In this document: positions 39,377 through 51,312 of the stretch, piece by piece
Numbering within the stretch: the stretch's first letter is position 1
How the letters are laid out: every line of letters begins with the position of its first letter
Assembly: GCA_037013495.1 (NCBI GenBank)
Contig: CM072809.1
Span: 14,408,501 to 14,472,500 of the forward strand
Direction of reading: 5' to 3'
Origin: Hippophae tibetana
Lineage: Eukaryota; Streptophyta; Magnoliopsida; Rosales; Elaeagnaceae
Length of the DNA: 64,000 bases
The notes under the pieces: generated by a model
Told to the model about the DNA's origin: nothing
What the model saw: the letters and a program-made list of their open reading frames with translations, nothing else
Databases searched by the model: none
Position numbers and translations under genes: made by a program

Positions 39377-42300
39377 TGGTATCAGAGCATATTTGATCTT
39401 GCTCCAAATCAATCCCACAAACAAGAACTGTATCAGTTCAAGAAATCTAAAAAATGTCACAACATATAGAGAGACTTACATGTGTGCTGCTAAATGGTAA
39501 AAATTATCATCTTTGGGCACGTCAAGTGACTTTTGGTCTAATCGGTAGAGACAAATTTGAGCATGTCACTGGTGAGAAATCAAAACCAAAAGCTGAAGAT
39601 CCAACACACCCAACAGTTGAAGAAAAAAAGGAAATTTCAGAATAGAGAAAGAGTGACAATCTAATCATGAGTTGGTTACTAGCAACCATGGAACCCCACA
39701 TCTATGATCTCATGACATATCTAGATACAACTCGAGATATGTGGGTTAAAGACGAGACAATATTCGGAAAAAAGAAAAAAATACTCTCTTATTTATCAAC
39801 TTCAGCAAGAACTTCAACAGTTACAACAAAAAAATCAATCTGTCACCGAACTATTCAGCCAAATCCAAAAAAAGAAGGATGAGATTAGAGTGTATCGACC
39901 TATCACAACCGATCTTGATGAAATCAAAAGAAGAGAGGAGCAGGATGGAATTTTCACCTTCCTCGCCAAGCTCGATTCAAGCTATGAGGGGGTACGCTCA
40001 CAAATTCTTCTCATGGGTGAGCTACCATCTGTTGATGAGATTGTTGGGATGGTTGAAAGAGATGAGACAAGAAGAATTGTGATGGGTACTCAACTACTTG
40101 ACAACCCCGAAACCAAGGCTTTCGTCACTAGATCTAACCCTAGGCCAGAACGTCGGGGAGACCAAACACTCACTCGCTGCGATTATTGTAAGAAGGAAGG
40201 ACACAAGCGCAAGGAATGTTGGTGTCTCAACCCTCATCTCCGACAAAAGAGAAGGCGAGGTGTAGGCTTCGTCAGAGGGGGAGATCAACGACAAAATCAG
40301 GTAGAGAGTAGAGAGAAAATGGGTTACTCTGCACAAAAGGAAAAAAAGGAATATGAGTACAAACGAGGCTGAAAAAGAAATAAAAGGTTAGGTGGATATG
40401 GATCAAATAAGGCAGCTGTATACACAATTATCCGCGATATTTCAAGGAAAATCTCAAAAAACCTCTAGTATGATTACAAACCTTACTCAAAATTCTTTAA
40501 ATTCCAAATGGATTCTTGATTAAGGTTCAACTGATCACATAATTGGAAATAAAAACTTACTCAATAATTACAAAAAAATTGAGACTAAACAATTTGTAAT
40601 CGTTGCAAATGGTGAAAAAATGGAAATTTTAGGAAATGGCTCAATTAATCTCCTTTCAAGAAAAATTTCAAATGTTTTGCATGTGAATAATTGTACATCT
40701 AACTTGTTATCCATTAATAAAATCACACGATATTTAAATTGTGAAATTACATTTACATCAAAAAATGTGATTTTTCAAGAATTGATAACGAAGAATATCA
40801 TTAGTGAAGGTTTTCTAGAAAATAGGTTTTATATTCTGAGCGAAGAAAAATGCAACTTCAATATTAAAAAAGAAGAAGAATTAGGCACTCTTTGGCATAA
40901 GATAATTGAACATCCTTCCGATAAGATTTTGAAATGTATTTTTGATTTCAAACAACTAGATTGTAGTAGTTGTGAAATTCGCAAATTAGGAAAGCATACA
41001 AGGTTACCATTTAGTTTATCTAATTGTAAAAGCAAAAAACCTTTTGAGTTAATACAGTCTCATGTTTGGGGCCTTGCTCCAATTGAGTCATTTAATGGTT
41101 ATAAATACTTTGTTATATTTATAGATGATTTTTCAAGAACCATATGGTTACACTTGTTAAAAAATAAAAGTGAAGTATTTTCTCAATTTCAAGAATTTTA
41201 TAATTTTGTAGAAAATCAATATGATCCAAAGATTAAAACTTTTAGAAGTGATAATGAAACGGAATTTCTAAATCAAAATTTTACAAATTTTTTCAAGCAA
41301 AAAGGAATTTTACATCAAACAACTTGTATTTACACATCCCAACAAAATGGTGTGTCAGAAAGAAAAAATCGACATTTACTTGAAGTAACAAGAGTACTTT
41401 TGTTTCAAAATCATGTTCCAATAATTTTTTGGTCGGATGCTGTTCTCACCGCAATATATTTAATTAATAGATTGTCAAGTGCCAATTTGAATTTCAAAAG
41501 CCCACTAGAAATCCTCTACCAAGAAAAACTCAATATCTATCATTTAAGGGTATTTGGATGTACATGTTATGTGCACAAAAATAAATAACACAAGTTAGAT
41601 TATGCATCAATCAAAACTATTTTCTTGGGGTATTCATCTAAAAAAAGGGTTATAAATGCTATGATCCGATTAACAAAAAACATTATATTTCAAGAGATGT
41701 GACATTCCAAGAAAATGAGCCATATTACAAAACACTAGAAAAAGAGACTAATAACCAAGAGAAACCAAATGAATTTACATTTCCATTTTTTTATTCTGAA
41801 GAAGGAAATATAGTAGTAGAAAATGAAAATGAAATAATCAATGAGAATGAAGAGGAAGAAAATTCTCAAAGTGAGGGTGAAGATGGTACTACCGAAATAA
41901 TACCATTGAGAAAGTCTAATCGAACTCCACAATCTACAACTAGATTACAGGATTTTGTAACATATGAGGTAAAATATCCTATCCAAAATTATTTATCTTA
42001 TGAAAATGTTACACCACAATATAGGACTTATTTGACCTCAATTTCCAAAGAAAATGAGCCAAATAACTATGAGGAAGCAATAAGCCAACTGGTATGGTGC
42101 AAAGCAATGGAAGAAGAACTTAGAGCACTTGAAAAAAATGAAACATGGGTAGTCGTACAACTACCCGAAGGAAAGAAACCCGTAGGATGCAAATGGGTCT
42201 ATAAGATTAAGTTTAATAGTGATGGTATTATTGAAAGGTACAAAGCACGATTAGTGGCAAAAGGTTACGCTCAAACCTATGGTGTAGATTATCAAGAAAC

Positions 42301-43599
42301 ATTTGCACCCGTGGCCAAAATGAATACCGTTAGGATTTTACTTTCCATAGCGGTAAACCAAAATTGGACCTTACATCAAATGGATGTCAAGAATTCTTTT
42401 CTCCAAGGAACACTTGAAGAAGAGGTATATATGACGCTTCCACCTGGTCATAAAAAAGAAAACAATTCTAGTCTAGTGTGTAGGTTAAAAAAATCTATTT
42501 ACGGACTAAAGCAATATCCACGAGCATGGTATGGAAAACTAAGCTCTTATTTAATTTCTTGTGATTTTAAAATTAATAATGCTGATCACTCATTATTTTC
42601 CAAAAAATATGGTACATTCACAACCATAATTCTAGTATATGTAAATGATATAATAATTACCGGAAATAATTTGGAAGAAATTAAAAAAGTGAAAATGAAA
42701 TTAAAGGAGAATTTTGATATCAAAGACTTAGGTTTATTAAAATATTTTCTAGGAATAGAAATAACACATTCACCCAAGGGACTCTTTATTTCACAAAGAA
42801 AATATACACTTGACCTATTGAAAGAAACTGGTAAATTAGGGAGTAAACCAACATCTACACTAATAGATAGTAAATGCAAATTAAATATTGAGGATGACGA
42901 ACCCTTAGAAGACATAAGCCAATTTCAAAGACTTGTAGGAAAATTAATTTATTTAACGGTAACCCGACCAGACATTTCTTTTTCAGTAAGTCAAATTAGT
43001 AAATTTATGCATACACCTAGAACACCACATTTAGAGGCTATACATAGAATTTTAAAATATTTAAAAGGGACACCTAGTAAAGGAATTCTCATGAAACGTA
43101 ATAATTCTAATGAAGTGTGTGGCTACTCCGATGTAGATTGGGCTGGTAGCTTTGATAGAAAATCAACCACTGGTTTTTGCACGTTTGTAGGCTAAAATTT
43201 AGTCACATGGAAAAGCAGGAAACAAAATGTTGTGGCACGATCAAGTGTCGAGGCAGAATATCGAGCCATGACATCAACCTCAAGCGAGTTAACTTGGATC
43301 AAAAAACTTCTTTTGGATATTAGAATTAAAATTCAAGAACCAATGAAGATGTTTTGTGATAACCAAGCAGCGCGACATATAGCATCAAATCCGGTGTTTC
43401 ACGAGAGAACAAAGCACATCGAAGTGGATTGCCACTTCATTCGAGAAAAAATTCAAGCAAAGGAAATTGAAACTCCATTTGTGAGAAGTGAAAAACAATT
43501 GGCGGACATCTTCACCAAAGATTTAGATTTGAAATCATTTGAAGAAAATTTAAGCAAGTTAGGGTTGACCGATATCTACACACCTAACTTGAGGGAGAG

Positions 43600-43735
43600 T
43601 GTTGAGAATAATTAGAATTCTAACGGCTAGTTTAGTAACAGTTAGTTTCTTCCTTTCAATGTATAAATATAACATTAGATATTAAGCCAAAATCAATTCA
43701 ATAACTCTCTCAACAAAAATCAGAGAAAATCAACA
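43600..43735 (+). repeat. 3' LTR (136 bp)
   Basis: TG...CA ends (tgttgag...caaca), preceded by a purine-rich primer tract. Partner of 39214-39376. Confidence 0.93.
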
Positions 43736-45478
43736 CTTTCTTTGCACCATTTCTAGCCAATGTAGTTTGTTATTCGTAATTTAGTGCCACCTTAGCAACT
43801 CTAATTGGAAAATCCAGTAAATTCTCTGGGATACTGGCTTTAAACATATCTCTTGCAAGACACTGACTTTCCGACGTTGAGAGAATTGAGGTGAAAATGT
43901 GGAACGTAAAAAGATATGCTCCATTCGACCATCAGCATGCCCTATTATAGATGCTGATTGATTTGAGAGCATTGTGGACACTTCGAAACTTCTGACAGCT
44001 TGTGAAAAAGTTGATCCTATCAATGAGTGTTGTGATCAAGTTTTCCAGAGTGCAATACTAGATTCTGCTAACAGAATCTCTTTAATGACATGTCAAATTC
44101 GAAAAGAGTTCATATCATGCACAAATACTCAAGTAGGGTAAAAGGTTGCAAGAATATTGTCTTGCAATGACTAGCAGTAAGCTTGAACTTCCTTCAACAA
44201 ATAGAGTTCTTAGAGAACTTTCAAATTGCAAAATAAATCAAGGTGAGAATGCAAAGAAACTAAAAGAGTTGAGAAAATAACTTGTGTCTCAATGAGAATT
44301 GGATAGGATATGACAATCTTAATCATGAATAAGTAATAACCTATGATAACTGATTAGTCGTAGTATTCATTTTTAATGTTTTTCTTTTTTTTCTGGCTTA
44401 GTACATAAGTTTTGTTTTTTCCAACATAACTAATGCTGTAAAAGAATGTGGGGGTGTGATAAGCAACAAGACATCATACTGCAAAGCAATGTATAATTAC
44501 ATGTTCCAGTTGCAAGAGCAAAGCTTTATTACAAATGTGCAGGTTTTGAATTGTGTCGCATCACTTGGAGAAACTTTATAGAAAGCTACTGTATTGAAAA
44601 TGTTTATAACCTGTGTCATATAAACCTTAAGAACTTTTCTCTTCAAGGTTAGTGCTACTATATGCTTGATAAGTTGATGTTGCATCTAGTATCCTATTTG
44701 AGTCATTTTAAAAGTACTGATTTTGATAAAAGTGTTTTGTGTTGTACATCATTCATTATTCATGTTTGTCGATTAAACTATTTGGAACGTATTCAATTGG
44801 ATCCAAATGTAGGTAGTGTTTTTTATTATTTATATTTACTATAAAGGGTATGCTTTCTCTTTCATTAAAGCCTTTCCATTGAAGTTTATTTGTTGTATGT
44901 TTCACTGTACATCAGAGTATGGATGTCTTCTGCAAAGCTTGCCTTCAGATGCCACATTTGATCGAGATTCAGGGATCAGCTTTATCTGTGATCTTAATGA
45001 CATTATCGTAGCTCTTTGGCCCTCATCTTCTTTCAAACCTGCTTCATCCTGTAATAAAAGTAAGTGATTTTGCTAAGTGTTATATAGTTTATTATGCTCT
45101 AAGTTATGTTTTGTTTGTTCATTTGTGTACATCCCTCAATTTTTATGGTGATTTTGTTTTTGACTTTTTCGTGCATTTAATTTACGTGCAGCTAGCAAGC
45201 TTCGTTTACTACCTAAGGCAACATTGGCTCAAAATGGTAGATGTCTATCACCCTTTTTAAAACTACTAGTGTTTTAATTTTTTTATGATAAAACTCAAGC
45301 TCGGTAGCTTTAATCTGATAGGTTGAGGATTCATTCTTTTAAATTGAAAGGATGAGGGACTAAACGAAATTCACTCTTTAGAAATGCGTACTTCCTTATT
45401 TTAAAATTTTATGCCCTGCAGGATTTTCAGTGCAGAACCTGATTATTTCATTCTTATTGATCCTCATTTTATCATAAT

Positions 45479-45703
45479 TGTCAAATTATGGTATTTCTCT
45501 GATAATTATCAGTGTATTTCATTATTATTTCTGTTATCTGTTTCTGTACAATAGTTTAGATATATGTATACAAAGAAAACGAAAATTAAACAATAACCAT
45601 AATTCCTGCATATCCATGTTTTATGGATCCACTACCATTATTGTATGCTCCATGTTTTACTCCACTGAGTCATTGGTGTCTGCCACAACAACACACACCA
45701 ACA
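45479..45703 (-). repeat. 3' LTR of the young copia element
   Basis: Identical to 51083-51307 except for about one base. Plus-strand ends are tgtcaaatt and caccaaca. Confidence 0.95.
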
Positions 45704-48700
45704 CTCCTCCTCAAGTTGGTGCATATATGTCTCTTATGCCCAACTTGTCAAGTGAGTTGTAGAAGTTCCTTACAGACACAGATTTTGTGAGTATATCAGC
45801 CAATTGATCTTCTGATTTAACAAATGGAAGCTTAATAATCTTTTCTTCAAGATTCTGTTTGATGAAGTTCCGATCCACTTCAACGTGCTTCGTGCGATCA
45901 TGTTGAACTGGATTGTGAGCGATGGCAATGACTGCTTTGTTATCACAAAATAAGTTCATTTCAGAGTTAGGAGCAACACCAATCTCAGTTAGAAGTTTTT
46001 TCAACCAAAGGAGCTCACATATTCCCTTGACCATTCCTCGAAATTCAGCTTCAGCACTGGATAAGGCAACTACATTTTGCTTCTTGCTTCTCCATGTAAC
46101 AAGATTGCCTCCCACGAAAGTAAAGTAGCCAGCAGTAGATTTCCTATCCTTCATATTCCCTGCCCAGTCTGAATCTGTATATCCAAGGACTTCCAATTGG
46201 CCATTCTTTGAAAACATAAGTCCTTTCCCAGGGGAGGATTTTAAGTAACGAAGTATTCGCATGACCGCATCCATATGGTCTTCACTTGGGCAGTGCATGA
46301 ACTGACTCACGACACTCACAGCATACGCAATGTCAGGTCGAGTATGAGATAAATATATGAGTTTACCTACTAACCGTTGATATCTCTGTTTATCTGCTGG
46401 TACTTGGTCCACATATTCTCCGAGTTTATGATTTTGAACCATTGGAATATCGACAGGTTTACAATCTAGTAGTCCTGCCTCTGCTAGTAGGTCCAGAGTA
46501 TATTTCCTTTGGGAAAGACATATGCCTTGTTTTGATCTTGTTACCTCAATACCTAAGAAGTATTTGAGCCCTCCCAAGTTCTTCATTTCAAACTCATTTG
46601 ACAGTTGTTCTTGAAGCTTAGAGATTTCTTCTTTATCATCCCCTGTAATGATCATGTCGTCTACATAGACTATAAGGGCTGTTATCTTCCCTAATCGATG
46701 TTTTAGGAAAAGAGTATGATCAGAGTTGCTTTGTTGGAACCCATATTTCTTCATTGCTGAACTCAACCTACCAAACCACGCTCGAGGTGATTGTTTTAGT
46801 CCATACAATGCTCGTTGTAATCTACATGCAGTTTCGTTTCCTGATGTAACAGTATATCCTGGTGGGATATCCATGTAAATCTCTTCCTCAAGGTCACCAT
46901 GAAGGAAGGCATTCTTCACGTCAAGTTGGTGCAATGACCAATCTAAATTTGCTGCAAGAGATAACAAAACTCTCACAGTTTTTAGTTTAGCCACAGGTGA
47001 GAAGGTTTCTTGATAATCTATCCCATGTTTCTGTGTATATCCTTTTGCTACAAGCCTCGCCTTGTAACGATCAACTAACCCATCTGCTTTATACTTAATG
47101 GAGAAAATCCACTTGCATCCTACCATCTTCCTCCCTTGAGGCAACTCACTTAACACCCATGTGTTATTCTTCTGCAGTGCCTCAAATTCCTCTTTTATAG
47201 CTTGAGCCCATTTTGGATCAGATAAGGCTTCTTCAATGCTACTCGGAATTTGACACGAGGAGAGTGTTTGTGCAAATTCCCTGATAGGTTCTGATAATCT
47301 TTGAGTAGATACATAATTTGCTATTGGATACTTGGGTTGTCGTTCTTCTCTTTCTGGGGAGTATCGATTTGGAGGTTTACCTCGATTGTGTCTGAAAGGT
47401 AAAACATAACCAACAGGTGTATCTATAGCATTAGTTTGTAAAGGTGTGATAGGATAGCTTACCTCAGGAGTGTTCTCAGCAGGAGGATCATTGGGTACTA
47501 GAGAATGGAGGGGTACATCAACCACTTCATCTTCTGGAGATTCAATTACTATTTCAGCTTCAGTTCTTGGAAGTTCAAGCTCGGGTCTAGATACGGGCTC
47601 CTCCATAATATTGGCACGATCCGAGTATGTTGGACTAGTGTCTAATATTTCAACATCAAGCCAATTTCGTTCTTCACCATAACTCTCCTCCTGAAGAGTG
47701 TAATTGGATACCGATGATGGGGAAAACATTCTGATTCGAGGAAAGTGACATCCATGGTAGTATAGTTTCTTTTAGTAATTGGATCATAACATCGGTACCC
47801 TTTTTTTGTACACCATACCCCAAGAATACACATCGGACAGCACATGGATCCAACTTAGTTCGTTGATTTTTATGGAGGTGGACAAAAGCAACACATCCAA
47901 AAATTCGGGGCGGAAGCATTAAAATAGTAGGTAAGGGAAGATGATCAGATAACACCTTTAATGGAGTCTGAAATTGTAAGGTCTTTGTGGGCATTCGATT
48001 CAGTAGATACACAGCTGTAGTAACAACATCACTCCAGTATTTATTAGGCATATGTGCACCGATTAGTAAGGCCCGAGCCGTTTCTAAAATATGCCTATTC
48101 TTCCTCTCTGCAGTCCCATTCTGTTGTGGGGTTTGTGAACATGAGGTTTCATGGAGAATACCATGGTTGTCCAAGTATGTCCGGAATTGTTGATTAACAT
48201 ACTCCCCTCCATTATCAGACCTAAGTATCTTAATTTTTTCAGAAAATTGTGTCTGAATCATGGTGTGAAACAGGTGAAATGTAGCAAATACTTCATCTTT
48301 ATGTTTGAGAAGGTAAAGCCATGTCATTCGTGTACAATCATCAACAAAAATAACAAACCAACGATGACCCGATGACGTAATAACCGGGGAAGGTCCCCAA
48401 ACATCAGAATGTACCAAAGCAAAAGGAGTCATACTTTTATTCATGCTCATAGGATAAGACGCCCTATGACTTTTTGCTAGGATACAAGTATCACATTTGA
48501 AATCTGAATGTGTGATATTTGAAAATAAACTAGGGAGTAGGTGCCTTAAATACCCGAATGATGGATGCCCAAATCTACGATGACATAGCCAAATTTGTCG
48601 TTCCTTGTTACCAACAGTACGTTGCATGTGATTGGCTCTTCCTGAACTGAGGTCATCCACATAATATAACCCTCCTCTCCTAGTACCACGCCCAATGATC

Positions 48701-50901
48701 TCCTTGGTGAGAATATCCTGTAGAAGGCAAAAAGTAGAATACATCAATACTACACAGTTAAGGTCTGAAGTGACCTGACTTACAGACATTAGTCGGTTTG
48801 ACAGAGAGGGTACAAGCAAAGTATTAGATAATGATAATGAAGGAGATAAGGTCACTGTTCCAGCTCCTGTAACTGGATAAGTGACCCCATTTGCATTGGC
48901 AACACGACTCCGTCTTGGCTGGGTTGTATTGGAGAGATCGTTTGGGTCAAATGTCATGTGATCTGTAGCTCCAGAGTCTAGAATCCACTCATCTTTCTCA
49001 CTACGAGTAGAGATGTGAAATGCTTTACTTGAAATACCTGGATCTTGGGAAGATTCGGCCTGAGAAGTAAGGGATAGTGAGGCATTATTGGTAGCCACAG
49101 CTGCTCGCCCAGTAGTGTCCCGTTTCTTCCGTGCTTGAAGATCATTCCACCATTCTGGATACCCATGTAGTTTGAAGCAGTTTTCACGGGTGTGTTTGGA
49201 GTTTCCACAATGGCCACATTTCATGTCAAGAGATGGTGGATTTCCCGTGGATTTCTTGCTACCCAAGGAAGTTCCTGTTTTTGGTGGCATTAGGTTATGG
49301 TGTCCCTTGACCCCTTTAAAAGCCATAACAGCTCCGAGTGTCGTATCTACACCTGTGATCATCACGGTCTGCCTGACCTCTTCCCTACGAACGAATCCAT
49401 AGGCTTGTTCCACCGTAGGGAATGGTTTGATCTGAAGCACATCACTTCGAGTTTTATCCAATCTATCATCAAGTCCATCGAGGAAGGTATACACTCGATC
49501 TTCCTGTACGATGGAGTTGTATTTTTGTATATCAATCGCACACTCCATTGGATTAGGACGACGGAAATCAATTTCACGCCACAACCCTTGAAGGTCATTG
49601 TAGTATTTTTCAATGGATCCACCCGCTTGTTTCGTACGAGTAACTTGACGTCGAAGATCATACACCTGAGACGTGTCTGTCCCATCATAGTAAGTGGTAG
49701 CCACCGAATCCCAAACTTGTTTTGCAGTTGGGAATCGGATAAAATTTGTAATTAAGGAGGGGTCCATCGAATTGATCAACCATCCTTTGACAATGGCGTT
49801 TTCAGTACGCCATCTCCTAAATAAGGGGTCGGTTTCAACAGGTTGAGGAAAATCCCCATTAATGTATCCCAGTTTATCTTTGCCAGAGATATACATCTCT
49901 ACCACCTGGGACCATAAGGCATAATTGGATCCTCCCAACTTGATACTAATGGGAGCAGTCGACGCTTCAGTTGGCGGAGGTTGTGAGCTGATCTGAGCTC
50001 TAGTTAAAACTTCCGTCATTTCCGCCGTCAAATCTTCTAATATGAAATTGGTAGTTAAATCTCTAGATTCCGCCATGAAATCTAAATTTTTTTTTCTTCC
50101 GTTTTTCCTTTTTTTTTTTTTTTTTTTTTTACAATTCGTACAACACTATATAAAGAAAAATACGTAACCCTAAACCTCCCTTTTCACATTCGCGCAGCTG
50201 CTAACCCTAAAAATTTCCCCTCTTTTTTTTTCAATCTTTTGCGCAGCTCCTTCTTCCTCCTTCTTCTTCCTCCTCCTTCCTCCTTCTTCCTCCTTCTTCC
50301 TCCTCAGCGCAGCTTCTTCTACTGCGTTTCTCAACGCAGTTTCTTCTACTGTGGCTTCACGCAACTTCTGTTATCGTTGTGTTCTGTTATCGTTGTGTTA
50401 TGTTTCTTTTCCAGACAAGAAACTGATGGTGAAACCAGCCACTCTGTGAGGCAACCAGCGTTGGAGCCAACCAATTAGACCGGTACGGTTTCAATGAGTA
50501 AGTCAGACCGACCACATAGATCGAACCAGTGTCGAGAAACTGTAACCAAACTGGCCACCCCAGAAATCAGATTCAGAGGGTAAGTGTAAACCAGGAATCA
50601 AAAAATCAGCAGCAGGAAACAGAAATCAGCTGAAATTAGAAATCTGCAGCAGAAACAGAAATTTGCTCTGATTGCGAATCCCTTGACTCCTTGTAAGTTG
50701 TATGCTGATATATATATATATATTTTTTAAAGTGTAACCCGTAATCTTCTATTGAATTTCTGAACAAATAATCGTGAAATAACTATCTTGCTTTCATTTC
50801 TGAGCTGCACATGTTTGGTGTTTGAAACGGCTACAAGAGCTGAAGCAGAAATCAGAACTAAAAAAAAAACGAAAAACTGCAGCTACAATCAGTAGCCACA
50901 C

Positions 50902-50980
50902 CAGAAATCAGAAATCAGAATTTAGAAATCAGAAACCAGAAATCAGAATTCAGAAATCAGAAATCAGAAATCAGAAATCA
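50902..50980. repeat. Tandem AGAAATC repeats in the copia leader
   Basis: About nine imperfect copies of a 7-8-base word (agaaatc) in the untranslated leader between the primer-binding site and gag. A second low-complexity block (ttcttcctcc words) lies near 50244-50305. Both are in the only long non-coding part of the element. Confidence 0.85.
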
Positions 50981-51082
50981 ACAAATCAGCAAGTCTGCAG
51001 ATTTGCAAATCAGCAATCAAAAAATGGTAGTTTCGTCATAAATCAGCAGGTAGTTCATTAGCAATATCCTGCTCTGATACCA

Positions 51083-51307
51083 TGTCAAATTATGGTATTT
51101 CTCTGATAATTATCAGTGTATTTCATTATTATTTCTGTTATCTGTTTCTGTACAATAGTTTAGATATATGTATACAAAGAAAACGAAAATTAAACAATAA
51201 CCATAATTCCTGCATATCCATGTTTTATGGATCCACTACCATTATTGTATGCTCCATGTTTTACTCCACTGAGTCATTGGTGTCTGCCAGAACAACACAC
51301 ACCAACA
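51083..51307 (-). repeat. 5' LTR of the young copia element
   Basis: Partner of 45479-45703. It adjoins the tRNA-Met-type primer-binding site, which shows this is the 5' end of the minus-strand element. Confidence 0.95.
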
Positions 51308-51312
51308 ATAAT

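Larger units (their letters stand above)
39214..43735 (+). mobile_element. Ty1/copia element inserted in a host exon (4522 bp)
   Basis: LTRs 39214-39376 and 43600-43735. A primer-binding site tggtatcagagc directly follows the first LTR and a polypurine tract (gagggagag) precedes the second. Flanking 5-mers are ctttt and ctttc. Parts in order: gag with a CCHC knuckle (CDYCKKEGHKRKEC near 40170), protease trace near 40510, integrase about 40890-41570, reverse transcriptase about 42080-42850, RNase H about 43120-43570. All copia domains are present, with about half a dozen breaks, so it is a fossil. The LTRs differ at about 4 of 136 comparable sites plus one 27-bp duplication, suggesting roughly 1-2 million years at usual plant rates. 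Confidence 0.93.
39143..45477 (+). pseudogene. SPARK-domain GPI-anchored protein (At1g61900-like), decayed
   Basis: Exon traces: 39143-39213 (QCTLNFLATESLLSV, TTTDCWAF), resuming after a copia insertion at 43736 (FAPFLANVVCY, then ATLATLIGKSSKFSGILALN, LSDVERI, FESIVDTSKLLTACEKVDP, INECCDQ) to about 44253; 44402-44647 (NKTSYCKAM, LQEQSFITNVQVLNCVASLG); 44916-45059 (LPSDATFDRDSGISFICDLN); 45192-45236 (SKLRLLPKATLAQN); and 45422-45477, ending in a hydrophobic tail (FSVQNLIISFLLILILS) and TAA. The Cys-rich pattern and hydrophobic C-terminus fit the extracellular SPARK family with GPI attachment. The last three exons are open with matching splice phases. The long middle exon has several stops (for example TAA after VVCYS, TGA after LARH and before FESIV) and frame changes, and the signal-peptide exon is not recognised. 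Family assignment is from remembered sequence; the pseudogene status is clear. Confidence 0.85.
45479..51307 (-). mobile_element. Very young Ty1/copia element (5829 bp)
   Basis: LTRs 45479-45703 and 51083-51307 (225 bp each) differ at about one site. A perfect 5-bp target duplication ataat lies at 45474-45478 and 51308-51312. On the minus strand: primer-binding site next to the right LTR (complement ctgctctgatacca, 51069-51082), a leader of about 1 kb, gag from 50076 (MAESRDLTTNF) with a CCHC knuckle near 49200, protease (WILDSGATDHMT) near 48960, integrase about 48480-47900, reverse transcriptase about 47200-46450, RNase H about 46200-45780, and a polypurine tract (ttgaggaggag) next to the left LTR. 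It looks close to whole, with about one break. LTR identity suggests insertion within the last few hundred thousand years. Confidence 0.95.

Noticed and set aside
43781-44023. Minus-strand 80-codon frame
   Set aside because: It is the antisense shadow of the SPARK-domain exon, which reads on the plus strand with the family's Cys pattern.
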